Shown here: one piece after another, positions 15,703-23,752 of the stretch
How the letters are laid out: every line of letters starts with the position of its first letter
How positions within the stretch are numbered: position 1 is the first letter of the stretch
Assembly (NCBI GenBank): GCA_963823565.1
Contig: CAWGLR010000001.1
Span: forward strand, 1,116,001-1,180,000
Origin: RHKX01 sp963823565
Lineage (GTDB): Bacteria > Actinomycetota > Thermoleophilia > Solirubrobacterales > 70-9
Direction of reading: 5' to 3'
DNA: 64,000 nucleotides
The notes under the pieces: model-generated
What the model was told of the DNA's origin: nothing
Database searches by the model: none
The model's input: only the letters and a program-made list of their open reading frames with translations
Position numbers and translations under genes: made by a program

Positions 15703-17072
15703 GAGCGACCCCAGAACTCCGCCTCGGCCCGGCCGAGCTCGGTCACCGGCTCGTCGCCGTAGGTCCACTCGCGGGAGACGCGGTGCCAGTTGGCCTCGGC
15801 CTCGAGCTGGCCGAGGACGGCGAGCGTGAGCAGCTCGAGGCGGCGGCCGAAGAGGTGCTCGGGAACGATGTCCTGGTGGCGCACGGTCGCGTAGTGCGTC
15901 GACCGCGGGTCGGAGACCTGGACGAAGGCGCGGTTGACGATCTCCTGGTCGATCCGCACGGGCTCGTCGACGACGTACCACCAGATGCCGTCGAGGACGA
16001 AGTCGAGCAGCTCCTCCGGCGTCAGCCGATCGCCGCGGGGCAGGAAGCCGGCCTCGCGCATCAGCCGGTGCAGGTCCTCGGCGCGGCCCTCGACGGTTGC
16101 GCGCTGGCAGGCGAGCTCGAGCTCGGCCACCTGCGGCGAGATCGTCTTGAACAGGCCGAAGTCGAGGAATGCGATCCGGCCGTCGGCGAGCCGCAGCATG
16201 TTGCCGGGGTGCGGGTCGCCGGAGAACGCCCGGTGGCGGTACATCGAGCCGAAGTAGAAGCGGAAGACGATCTCGCCGATCCGGTCCCGCTCGGGTTCGG
16301 GCTCGCCGCGGAGAGCCTCGAACCCGTCGCCGGCGACGAGCTCGGTGACGATCACCCGCTCGCGACACAGCGACGTCACCACCGGCGGCACGTGGATGAA
16401 CGGATGGCCGTCGTAGAGCCGGGCCATCCGCCGCTGGTTGGAGGCCTCGAGCTCGTAGTCGAGCTCCTCGGTGACCCGCTCGCGGATCTCCGTCGCGACC
16501 GCCTTGGTGTCGAGCTCGGGCGTCATCGTCCGCGCCAGCCGCAGCAGCACGCCGAGGTTCTTCATGTCGGCGTGGACGGCCTCGGCGATCCCCGGGTACT
16601 GGACCTTGACCGCGACGTCGCGCCCGTCGGGGAGGCTCGCCCGGTAGACCTGCCCGATCGAGGCGGCGGCGATCGGCTCGGGGTCGAAGTCGCTGAAGAC
16701 GTCGGTCAGCGACCGCTCGAGATCGCCCTCGAGGACCCGCCGCATCTGCTCGAACGAGACGGCCGGGGCGGCGTCGCGCAGCTTCGCCAGCTTCGCCTGG
16801 AACCGCTCGCGATGCTCGGGCGGGACGATCCCGAGGTCGACGAAGGAGAGCACCTGGCCGAGCTTCATCGCCGCCCCCTTCATCCCGCCGAGCACGGTCA
16901 CGATCTGCTCCGCCGCCTCGAGCTGGCGCCGGTCGAGCGCCGCCGCGCGAGCGTCGGGCCCGCGGACCACGTTCGCCGCCGAGGTTCCCGCCCGCCGCAC
17001 CGCCTGGTTGGCGGCGACGGCTCCGACCCGCGCGAGTCGCTGGATCCTCCCCGTCGGCAGCCGGTCCGCCAT
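15699..17072 (-). CDS. ABC1/UbiB family protein kinase-like protein
   Basis: This 457-residue member of the AarF/ABC1/UbiB atypical kinase family shows the family KxGQ signature in AAMKLGQVLSFVDLG, an Ala-rich loop in PIAAASIGQVYRA, the catalytic region YRHRAFSGDPHPGNML and the metal-binding DFG in IAFLDFGLFKTIS. Family members influence quinone or lipid metabolism through ATPase or kinase activity. No C-terminal membrane helix is obvious. A GATAAT hexamer lies 6 nt before the ATG. It is divergent from the NTF2-like gene and convergent with lipB. Confidence 0.88.
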   Translation of the reverse strand: MADRLPTGRIQRLARVGAVAANQAVRRAGTSAANVVRGPDARAAALDRRQLEAAEQIVTVLGGMKGAAMKLGQVLSFVDLGIVPPEHRERFQAKLAKLRDAAPAVSFEQMRRVLEGDLERSLTDVFSDFDPEPIAAASIGQVYRASLPDGRDVAVKVQYPGIAEAVHADMKNLGVLLRLARTMTPELDTKAVATEIRERVTEELDYELEASNQRRMARLYDGHPFIHVPPVVTSLCRERVIVTELVAGDGFEALRGEPEPERDRIGEIVFRFYFGSMYRHRAFSGDPHPGNMLRLADGRIAFLDFGLFKTISPQVAELELACQRATVEGRAEDLHRLMREAGFLPRGDRLTPEELLDFVLDGIWWYVVDEPVRIDQEIVNRAFVQVSDPRSTHYATVRHQDIVPEHLFGRRLELLTLAVLGQLEAEANWHRVSREWTYGDEPVTELGRAEAEFWGRS

Positions 17073-17078
17073 CGCTCG

Positions 17079-17084
17079 ATTATC
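17079..17084 (-). promoter_or_regulatory. -10 element (GATAAT) of the UbiB-like gene
   Basis: On the minus strand GATAAT is followed by 6 nt and the ATG at 17072. Confidence 0.45.
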
Positions 17085-17109
17085 CGCCTGGAGCCTGCCT
17101 GCCCGGGCT

Positions 17110-17115
17110 TATAGT
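17110..17115 (+). promoter_or_regulatory. -10 element (TATAGT) of the NTF2-like gene
   Basis: TATAGT ends 6 nt before the GTG at 17122. It is back to back with the UbiB-like promoter, about 25 bp apart. Confidence 0.5.
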
Positions 17116-17121
17116 GGCGAG

Positions 17122-17493
17122 GTGTCCTCTGTTGGCAGCGACTTTGCACGGGCGCTCGCGAGCAAGGACTTCGAGCGCGCCGGCGAGCTGCTCGACCCGC
17201 AGGTCGACTTCCGCGCCCTCACCCCCAACCGCGACTGGCGACCCGCGGACGCCGCCGCGGTCGTCGCCGACGTCCTCCCGCTCTGGTTCGAGGAGTCCGA
17301 CCACATCGACGAGCTGGTCGACCTGAGGGAGGGCTCGGTGGGCGACCGCCAGCACGTCTCGTGGCGTTTCCGGGGCCACAACGACGACGGCCCGTTCGTC
17401 GTCGAGCAGCAGGCGTACATCGCGGCCGACGGCGGCCGGATCGCCTGGATGCGGGTGCTGTGCTCGGGATTCCGCCCGGTCGCCGAACGCTGA
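17122..17493 (+). CDS. NTF2-like (SnoaL-fold) protein
   Basis: This 123-residue single-domain protein starts with a helix (DFARALASKDFERAGELLD), then DFRALTPNRDW, and ends with strands such as VEQQAYIAADGGRIAWMRVLCSGF, the alpha+beta cone pattern of SnoaL/NTF2-like proteins. Such proteins can be small-molecule isomerases, hydrolases or binding proteins, and the role cannot be told. The GTG is chosen because the hexamer TATAGT just upstream leaves no room for a longer product. Confidence 0.7.
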   Translation: MSSVGSDFARALASKDFERAGELLDPQVDFRALTPNRDWRPADAAAVVADVLPLWFEESDHIDELVDLREGSVGDRQHVSWRFRGHNDDGPFVVEQQAYIAADGGRIAWMRVLCSGFRPVAER

Positions 17494-17538
17494 TCGCGGC
17501 CGCCCCGGCGTGCTCTGGCCATCCGTCCGCCGGAGGCG

Positions 17539-17556
17539 TATAGTGACGTTCATCAC
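17539..17556 (+). promoter_or_regulatory. Promoter -10 with overlapping CRP-like palindrome, branched-chain operon
   Basis: TATAGT (17539-17544) is a good -10 hexamer. Overlapping its end is GTGACGTTCATCAC (17543-17556), a perfect GTGA-N6-TCAC dyad matching the CRP/GlxR family core. A factor bound there would cover the -10 and so repress. It leaves a leader of about 80 nt before the first ATG of the E1alpha gene. Confidence 0.5.
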
Positions 17557-17628
17557 ATAGGGACCGGCGGTGGAACCCGCGGGACCCGTTGTCCGTAGGC
17601 GTCGCGCGCGGAGATCACGCGAGCGGCG

Positions 17629-18783
17629 ATGAACCGGCCGGACGGAGTGGAGATCCCACCCGAGGGCCAGATCCGAAAGGCGGACCAGATGAGCGCAAGC
17701 GAGGTGCGCGCGCGACCGCGCGACGTCGCCGAGCCGCAGCACGACGGCCGAGTGGCGGAGGAACTCCTGCTCGATGCCGACCGCGAGCGGCTGTTCAGGT
17801 TCATGCTGACCATGCGGCTCGCGGAGGAGCGGGCGCTGACCCTCTATCGGCAGGGCAAGGTGCCGGGCTCCTTCTACGACGGCTGCGGCCAGGAGGCGAT
17901 CGGCGTCGGCGCCGCCTACGCGATGGCCCCGGAGGACCGGCTCTGCATCCTCCACCGCGATCTCGGTGCGCACTTCGTCCGCGGGGTCGCCCCGGAGCGC
18001 TACCTCGCCAACTACATGGGACGGTCCGGCGGAGTCACCGGCGGCCGCGAGGGGAACATGCACTTCGGCGATCGCGAGCTCGGCTGCGTCGGGATGGTCT
18101 CGATGCTCCCCGACATGGCGCTGGTCGCCTGCGGGCTGGCGCTCGCGTTCCAGCTCCGCCGCGAGCCCCGGGTCGCGCTGACCTTCTTCGGCGAGGGATC
18201 GACCGCGAACGGCCAGTGGCACGAGGCGATGAACCTCGCCGGCGTCCGCCGCCTGCCGATCGTCTTCGTGCTCGAGAACAACGGGTTCGCCTACTCGACT
18301 CCGAACGAGCTCGAGTTCGCGGTCGACCCGGTCGAGCGCGCGCCCGGCTACGGGTTCGGCGGCGTCAGCGTCGACGGCAACGACGTCGAGGCTGTGTTCG
18401 CGGCCGTCGCCGAGGCGGCAGACCGCGCCCGCGCGGGTCGCGGCCCGACGCTGATCGAGGCGCGGACGATGCGCATGCACGGTCACGGCGCCCATGACGA
18501 CATGAGCTACGTGCCGGATGAGCTGCTCGCCGAGTGGCGCGACCGCGACCCGATCGAGCGCTACCGCGAGCGGCTGGTGCGCGAGCACGGGTTCGAGCCG
18601 GCGGCACTCGACGCGCTCGCCGACCGGGTCAGCGCCGAGATCGCGTCGGCGGCCGAGGCAGCCCTGGCATCCCCCCTCCCCGATCCCGCCGAGGCGACCC
18701 GCGGCGTCTACGCCGAGGAGTGGCAGCCGCTGGGCGACGGTCAGGCGCCGTGGTCCCGCTACGCGGAGGGAGGGGAGCGATGA
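17629..18783 (+). CDS. Branched-chain 2-oxoacid dehydrogenase-type E1 alpha subunit
   Basis: This 384-residue TPP-dependent subunit shows FMLTMRLAEERALTLYRQGK, GSFYDGCGQEAIGVG, HRDLGAHFVRG, GREGNMHFGD and the TPP motif FGEGSTANGQWHEAMN ending in VLENN. Downstream come TMRMHGHGAHDD and the phosphorylation-loop-like region. Two starts are possible: ATG 17629 or ATG 17689, the latter preceded by a better ribosome site (AAAGGCGG). The leucine-dehydrogenase gene at the operon end suggests branched-chain substrates; an acetoin- or pyruvate-type complex is the alternative. Confidence 0.86.
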   Translation: MNRPDGVEIPPEGQIRKADQMSASEVRARPRDVAEPQHDGRVAEELLLDADRERLFRFMLTMRLAEERALTLYRQGKVPGSFYDGCGQEAIGVGAAYAMAPEDRLCILHRDLGAHFVRGVAPERYLANYMGRSGGVTGGREGNMHFGDRELGCVGMVSMLPDMALVACGLALAFQLRREPRVALTFFGEGSTANGQWHEAMNLAGVRRLPIVFVLENNGFAYSTPNELEFAVDPVERAPGYGFGGVSVDGNDVEAVFAAVAEAADRARAGRGPTLIEARTMRMHGHGAHDDMSYVPDELLAEWRDRDPIERYRERLVREHGFEPAALDALADRVSAEIASAAEAALASPLPDPAEATRGVYAEEWQPLGDGQAPWSRYAEGGER

Positions 18784-19802
18784 GCGTGGTAGCCCGCGTC
18801 GAGCCCTCGACCCCGCGGCCGTCACCCGAGGGCGCAGCATCGGAGATGACTTATCTGGAGGCCATCTCCGATGCCCTGCGCGAGGAGATGCGCCGCGACG
18901 AGCGCGTCTTCTGCATCGGCGAGGACATCGGCGACTTCGGCGGCGCCTTCAAGGTCACCGACGGCTTCATCGCCGAGTTCGGCGCCGACCGGGTGATCGA
19001 TGCCCCGCTCGCCGAGAACGCGATCGTCGGAGCCGGGGTCGGAGCGGCGATCGAGGGCCTGCGCCCGGTGTGCGAGATGCAGTTCGCGGACTTCATCGCC
19101 TGCGGGTTCGACCAGCTCGTCAACGTCGCGGCGAAGATGCACTACCGCCAGGGGCTGGCGGTGCCGCTCGTCCTCCGGCTGCCGTCGGGAGGCGGCTTCT
19201 CCGGCGGCCCGTTCCACTCGCAGAACCCCGAGGCGTGGTTCCTGCAGACGCCGGGCCTCAAGGTCGTCGCTCCGGCGACGGCGGCCGACGCCAAGGGGCT
19301 CCTGACCGCCGCCATCCGCGACCCCAACCCGGTGTGCTTCCTCGAGCACAAGGGCCTCTACCGGTCGGTGAAGGGAGAGGTTCCGCTCGGCGAGCACGTA
19401 GTGCCGATCGGCGAGGCACGCCTGGTCCGCGCCGGCGAGGAGGCGACAGTGCTCGCCTACGGCTCGGCGGTCGGGCTGGCCGAGCAGGCGATCGAGGAGA
19501 CCGGCGCCGACGTCGAGCTGATCGACCTGCGCTCGCTCGCCCCCCTCGACTCCGCGGCCGTCGAGGCCAGCGTCCGCAAGACCGGCAAGGTCCTGATCGC
19601 CCACGAGGCGACGCGCGCGGCCGGCGTCGGCGCCGAGCTCGCGGCGCTGGTCGCCGAGCGGTGCTTCGAGCACCTCGACGCGCCGGTCCGGCGGCTCACC
19701 GCCCCGGACGTCCCGATCCCGTTCAGCCCCTCGCTGGAGCGAGCGGTCCTGCCCCAGCTCGACGACATGAAGGAGGCGCTCGATGATCTCCTCTCCTACT
19801 GA
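18780..19802 (+). CDS. Branched-chain 2-oxoacid dehydrogenase-type E1 beta subunit
   Basis: This 340-residue partner of the preceding alpha subunit (ATGA overlap) has MTYLEAISDALREEM, FCIGEDIGDFGGAFKVT, APLAENAIVGAGVGAAIEG, RLPSGGGFSGGPFHSQNPE and VLIAHEATRAAGVGAELAAL. About 25 residues precede the usual start, which may be an N-terminal extension. Its end overlaps the E2 start by 20 nt, tight packing that favours coupled translation. Confidence 0.9.
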   Translation: MSVVARVEPSTPRPSPEGAASEMTYLEAISDALREEMRRDERVFCIGEDIGDFGGAFKVTDGFIAEFGADRVIDAPLAENAIVGAGVGAAIEGLRPVCEMQFADFIACGFDQLVNVAAKMHYRQGLAVPLVLRLPSGGGFSGGPFHSQNPEAWFLQTPGLKVVAPATAADAKGLLTAAIRDPNPVCFLEHKGLYRSVKGEVPLGEHVVPIGEARLVRAGEEATVLAYGSAVGLAEQAIEETGADVELIDLRSLAPLDSAAVEASVRKTGKVLIAHEATRAAGVGAELAALVAERCFEHLDAPVRRLTAPDVPIPFSPSLERAVLPQLDDMKEALDDLLSY

Positions 19803-21091
19803 GACCACCGCCGAGGTCGTGATGCCGCAGATGGGCGTCTCGGTCGCCGAGGGCACCGTCACCGCATGGCGGCGGCGGCCGGGCGAGCCGATCGCCGCCG
19901 ACGAGACGATCTGCGAGGTGACGACGGACAAGATCGACGTCGAGATCCCGGCGCCGGCCGATGGGGTCGTGACGCGGCTGCTCGTCGAGGAGGGCGAGAC
20001 GGTGGCGGTCGGGACCGTGATCGCCGAGATCGAGCGGGTAGCGGGTAGCGAGGAGCAGGTAGCGGCGGGCCCCGGTGACGAATCCGGGGAGACGGCTACG
20101 AGCCATCCGCCACAGCGAGGCGAAGCCGAGCGTGCTCCCCACTCCTCCGAGCTCGACCGCTCCGGGTTCATCTCCCCGGTGGTGCGCCGGATCGCCGACG
20201 AGCACGGCGTCGACCTCCGTCGCGTCGAGGGCCACGGCGTCGGCGGGCGGATCCGCAAGGCCGACGTCCTCGCCTTCCTCGCCAACGGCAACGGCGACGG
20301 CGATACGAACGGGTCGCGCCCGCTGCACACCGAATCGCCCTACCGACCCGAGCCGGAGCCGGTGCCCGAGCCCGCCGCACCTCCGTCGGCCGATTCGCTC
20401 ACCGGGCCGGCCGAGCGCACGGCGATGACCCCGATGCGACAGGCGATCGCGCGGCACATGGTGGAGAGCCGCCGGACCTCGGCGCACTGCACGACGATCG
20501 CCGAGGCCGACTTCTCGGCCGCCGCCGCCCGCCGCCGGGAGCTCGAGCGGAGCGGCGGCGCCAAGCCGACCTACCTCGCGTTCGCCGCTCGCGCCGTCGT
20601 CCGCGCGCTCGAGCGGCACCCATCCCTGAACGCGTCGATCGACGGCGACGACCTGGTCCATCACCGCGACGTCAACCTCGGGATCGCGGTCGCGGTCGGA
20701 CGAGGGGCTCGTCGTGCCGGTGGTCCGCCGCGCCCAGCGCTTGAGCGTCACCGGCCTCGCCGAGGAGATCGCCTCGGTCGCGCGCCGGGCGCGCGAGGGC
20801 GCCCTCGCCCCCGACGAGGTGCACGGGGGCACGTTCACGATCACCAACCCCGGCCAGTTCGGGGCGCTGATCGGGACGCCGATCATCAACCAGCCGCAGG
20901 TTGCGATCCTCGACCTCGAGGCCGTCGTCGACCGGCCCGTCGCGATCGACGACGGCGCCGGCGGCAAGGCGGTCGCGATCCGGCCGATGGCCTACCTGTG
21001 CATGTCGTGGGATCACCGCGCCCTCGACGGAGTCGAGGCCGCCCGGTTCCTGGCGACGGTCCGCGAGGGGATCGAGGGAGGCGACGGATGA
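19783..21091 (+). pseudogene. Dihydrolipoamide acyltransferase (E2) of the branched-chain complex, single-base frameshift
   Basis: The first frame codes for a lipoyl domain (VTTDKIDVEIPAPADG, lipoyl Lys near residue 50), a linker made by the dispersed repeat (copy C), a binding domain (ISPVVRRIADEHGVDL) and the start of the CAT domain up to NLGIAVAVG. The frame then changes. From about 20700 the +1 frame carries DEGLVVPVVRRAQRLS, ITNPGQFGALIGTPIINQP and the active site SWDHRALDGVEAARFL, ending with TGA at 21089-21091. One extra G in GTCGGACGAG (20698-20699; GTCGACGAG restores the frame) explains it. It is either a sequencing error or a recent inactivating mutation; both halves are otherwise well preserved. 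Confidence 0.85.
20034..20142 (+). repeat. Composite dispersed repeat, copy C, inside the second E2 linker
   Basis: It starts with GCGGGTAGCGGGTAGC and GAGGAGCAGGTAGCG, has a CCCCGG..CCGGGG hairpin in the middle, and ends with GCGAAGCCGAGCGTGCTCCC, identical over 20 bases to copy B. It codes for GSEEQVAAG and GEAERAP, matching the SKEQVAP and GEAERAP of pdhC. Confidence 0.75.
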
Positions 21092-22152
21092 TGCCCGACG
21101 ACGAGCGATTCGAGCGGGTCGAGGTCAGGCGCGGGGAGCGCAGCGGCTGCACGGTGGCGGTGGCCGTGCACTCGACGGAGCTCGGCCCGGCGCTCGGCGG
21201 GGCTCGGATGTGGCACTACCCCGCGCCGGACGAGGCCGTCGCGGATGCGCGCCGGCTCGCCGCGGCGATGACGCTGAAGGCCGCGGCCGCCGGCCTCGAC
21301 CTCGGCGGGGGCAAGGGCGTCCTGGCGACGCCCGGCCCCGAGCCTCCGCGGGGCGATCTGAGGCGCGCGATGCTGCTCGACTTCGGTGACCTGGTCGACT
21401 CGCTCGACGGCGACTACGTCACCGCCGAGGACGTCGGCACCGGCGCCGACGACATGGCGACGATCGCCGAGCGGACCCCCCATGTCGTCGGACAGGCCGA
21501 GGACCGCGGCGGCTCCGGCGACCCGAGCCCGGTGACCGCCCTCGGCGTCGTCGCGGCCATGCGCGCGTGCGCGGCCCGGCGCTACGGCTCGCGTGATCTC
21601 GCCGGCCTCCGCGTCTGCGTCATCGGGCTCGGCCACGTCGGCGCCCGAGTCGCCGGGCTGCTCGCGGACGAGGGCGCCGAGCTGGTCGTCAGCGACGTCG
21701 ACCCGGCCAAGCGCAGGGCGGCCCCCGCCGGGGCGGCGTGGATCGCACCGCAGCGCGCGGTCACCGCATCGTGCGATGTGCTCGCACCCTGCGCGCTCGG
21801 CGGTGCGATCGGCTTCGCCGAGGCCGGCGAACTCCAGGCGGCGATCGTCTGCGGCGCCGCCAACAACGTCCTCACGAGCGACGAGGTCGCGTCCGAGCTC
21901 GACGCCCGGGGCATCCTCTACGCGCCCGACTTCATCGTCAACGCGGGCGGACTGATCAGCGTCTATGGAGAGCTGCACGGCCTTCCCCGCGCCCGCGCCC
22001 TCGAGCTGGCGAATGCCATCGAGACCACGATGGAGCGGATCCTCGAGCTCGCCGACGGGCGCTGGGTCACCCCGCTCGGCGCCGCTCGCGAGCTCGCCGA
22101 GCAGCGGCTCGGCCGGGCCCATCGTGCGCTCGCCGCCGCTCAGCCCGGCTGA
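21088..22152 (+). CDS. Leucine/valine/phenylalanine dehydrogenase family protein
   Basis: This 354-residue amino acid dehydrogenase shows LGPALGGARMWHYP, the catalytic Lys in LDLGGGKGVLATP, TAEDVGTGADDM, an NAD Rossmann motif VCVIGLGHVGARVAGLLADEG near residue 175, and CGAANNVL with DFIVNAGGLISV. It resembles leucine dehydrogenase: short, with DLGGGK and a single Rossmann domain. It interconverts branched-chain amino acids and 2-oxoacids, feeding the E1/E2 complex encoded just upstream. The ATG at 21088 overlaps the E2 stop (ATGA); a second ATG follows at once. Confidence 0.9.
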   Translation: MMPDDERFERVEVRRGERSGCTVAVAVHSTELGPALGGARMWHYPAPDEAVADARRLAAAMTLKAAAAGLDLGGGKGVLATPGPEPPRGDLRRAMLLDFGDLVDSLDGDYVTAEDVGTGADDMATIAERTPHVVGQAEDRGGSGDPSPVTALGVVAAMRACAARRYGSRDLAGLRVCVIGLGHVGARVAGLLADEGAELVVSDVDPAKRRAAPAGAAWIAPQRAVTASCDVLAPCALGGAIGFAEAGELQAAIVCGAANNVLTSDEVASELDARGILYAPDFIVNAGGLISVYGELHGLPRARALELANAIETTMERILELADGRWVTPLGAARELAEQRLGRAHRALAAAQPG

Positions 22153-22239
22153 CCAGCGTTCCCGCATGGTCGGGGACCTCCCCGATGCGAGCGCGCGGCG
22201 AGGCACGGACCCTTGCGGCGACCCCATCGAAGGAGAGAG

Positions 22240-22723
22240 ATGAAGAGGACCCTCGCATGCGCGCTCGTCCTGCTCGCGCCGCTGGCCGCCGCGGAGGCGG
22301 CGACGGCGAAGCCGAAGGGCAAGCTGAAGCCGCGCACGTTCCGCATTGAGGTCAAGGGCGAGCAGCTGACTACCTGGAACCACGACAAGCAGATGCAGCC
22401 GAGCTGCGACTGGCCCGAGCACGAGAACGGCCCCTCTGGGCTATGAGCCCGGGATGGAGTCGTTCCCGGCCCAGTGCGGCGCCGACGGGCAGCACGGTGC
22501 CGACATCGGGATCACCGAGTCGCAGGGCGAGTGGGCCGGCGCGGTGCCTCCGGTCGCCGGCAAGCTCGACGCCAGGAAGATGCTCGGCAAGGGCAAGAAG
22601 ACCACCGTCGAGCTGCACCGCGTCATCACGTACCCGAACGCGATCCAGACGTGGGGCGGTCCGGAGCGGACCACCGGCAAGACGGTGCTGGACGCGACGA
22701 TCACGTTCACACCCGCGCGCTGA
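22240..22723 (+). pseudogene. Small secreted protein, apparently frameshifted
   Basis: Frame one gives a signal peptide (RTLACALVLLAPLAAAEA) and a basic segment up to CDWPEHENGPSGL, where a TGA appears at 22444-22446. The next frame continues without overlap of sense: LGYEPGMESFPAQCGADGQH, then GKKTTVELHRVITYPN and DATITFTPAR, ending at 22723. Removing one base near 22433-22437 (CCCCTCTGGG) would fuse them into one secreted protein of about 160 residues with two cysteines. Function unknown. I see no homologue that I can name. Confidence 0.6.
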
Positions 22724-22833
22724 GCCGGAGTGCGGGAGGCGCCGCCGCGGGCACGAGAGTCCGCGGCGGACGCCTTCCGGCTCCGTCCCCCACGTTCAAC
22801 CTTGACCGGCGGCGGCCGGTGAATAGCGGCAAC

Positions 22834-22856
22834 GGGGTGTTGACCCCCGACACCCC
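22834..22856. promoter_or_regulatory. Inverted repeat GGGGTGT-N9-ACACCCC
   Basis: Perfect 7-bp arms around a C-rich 9-nt spacer lie about 30 bp upstream of the candidate -35. It may be an operator or a hairpin; no regulator is implied by the neighbours. Confidence 0.35.
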
Positions 22857-22887
22857 GGCTCAGCCGGTGCGGTGGGGCGTAGCGGAC

Positions 22888-22916
22888 TTCGACGCGAAAT
22901 CCAGAGCGCGTATAGA
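22888..22916 (+). promoter_or_regulatory. Candidate promoter of the collagen-like gene
   Basis: TTCGAC and TATAGA are spaced by 17 bp. Transcription would start near 22923, giving a leader of about 200 nt. The gene has its own ribosome site (AGGGAGAG, 9-10 nt before the ATG), unlike the leaderless genes nearby. Confidence 0.45.
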
Positions 22917-23119
22917 GTCCCGGGCGCTTCGGGGCAGTCGCCAGGGCGGCCGCGGCGGGGACCGAGGCGCTCAGTCAACAGCGCCGACGTTCGGCAGGGG
23001 AAAAGGGATGGCAGCAGGGATGGCATGGCGCCTCGGCGCCCGGCGGCGCAGCGCGTCGTCATCGCGCTGCTCGGATCGGACACCCCGGGGCGGGCGCACG
23101 AAACGAAGGGAGAGATTCG

Positions 23120-23692
23120 ATGCGTTTCATCGGATCCATCAAGCCGACCACGGTCATCGCGGTCATCGCGTTGGTCGCGGCCTGCACCGGGAGCGCGATC
23201 GCCGGCAAGGCGATCAGCGGGAAGGTGATCAAGGACAACTCGATCACCGGCAAGGACATCAAGAAGGACTCGCTGACCGGGTCCGACGTCAAGGAGAGCA
23301 CGCTCGCGCTCCCGGAGGGGCCCCGGGGGGCCCAGGGTCCGCAGGGACCGCAGGGACCGCAGGGCGCGGCGGGTGAGCCGGGCACGGACGCGATCAGCCA
23401 CTTTGCGCAGGTCGATGCGGACGGCAACCTCATCGCCGCACGCAGCGGCGGGATCGCCTCGGCCACGAGGACCGGGACCGGCGCCTACCGCGTCTTCGTG
23501 ACCGGCTCGATCGCCGGGTGCAACGCGGTCGCCACCGCCACGGACGCCGGCATCGCCCGGATCCGCGCGATCGACGACACCGGTCAGAACGCGAACAGCG
23601 TCCTGATCAACACCTACTCGTTCGTGGACGGCAGCAGCCACACCACCAACGAGATCCTCGACCGCGGCTTCACGGTGCAGATCGCCTGCTAG
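23120..23692 (+). CDS. Secreted protein with short collagen-like (Gly-X-Y) repeat
   Basis: This 190-residue protein has an N-terminal membrane/signal segment (VIAVIALVAACTGSAIAG). A ladder of related units follows (ISGKVIKDNS, ITGKDIKKDS, LTGSDVKES), then seven Gly-X-Y triplets at residues 67-87, mostly GPQ. The C-terminal domain of about 100 residues is strand-rich with two cysteines (GCNAV and the terminal QIAC). The GKxIKDNS ladder plus collagen stalk is common in Thermoleophilia-type secreted proteins as I know them; function is unknown, plausibly a surface stalk. Confidence 0.75.
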   Translation: MRFIGSIKPTTVIAVIALVAACTGSAIAGKAISGKVIKDNSITGKDIKKDSLTGSDVKESTLALPEGPRGAQGPQGPQGPQGAAGEPGTDAISHFAQVDADGNLIAARSGGIASATRTGTGAYRVFVTGSIAGCNAVATATDAGIARIRAIDDTGQNANSVLINTYSFVDGSSHTTNEILDRGFTVQIAC

Positions 23693-23721
23693 CGGAGGTC
23701 CGAGGTTCGACGACGATGAAC

Positions 23722-23747
23722 GAGCGCCACCCTCCGGGGTGGCGCTC
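23722..23747. terminator. Bidirectional intrinsic terminator
   Basis: A perfect 10-bp stem GAGCGCCACC/GGTGGCGCTC with a 6-nt loop is followed by TTCGTTC. It lies between the collagen-like gene and the convergent M28 peptidase gene and can serve both. Confidence 0.8.
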
Positions 23748-23752
23748 TTCGT

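Larger units (their letters stand above)
22724..23119. other. Gene-free interval with candidate promoter and inverted repeat
   Basis: No convincing gene lies in these 396 bases. They hold the inverted repeat GGGGTGT/ACACCCC (22834-22856) and a promoter-like pair at 22888-22916. A leader of about 200 nt follows, rich in GGGA and GGCAGC motifs, before the collagen-like gene. Confidence 0.5.

Noticed and set aside
14371..16368. Long minus-strand open frame across lipB
   Set aside because: It is the shadow of lipB and the UbiB-like gene; no family motif is visible.
19783..22152. A single E2-leucine dehydrogenase fusion protein
   Set aside because: The frame joins the two only because of the one-base shift; the middle third is nonsense, while the +1 frame carries the real CAT domain and its own stop.
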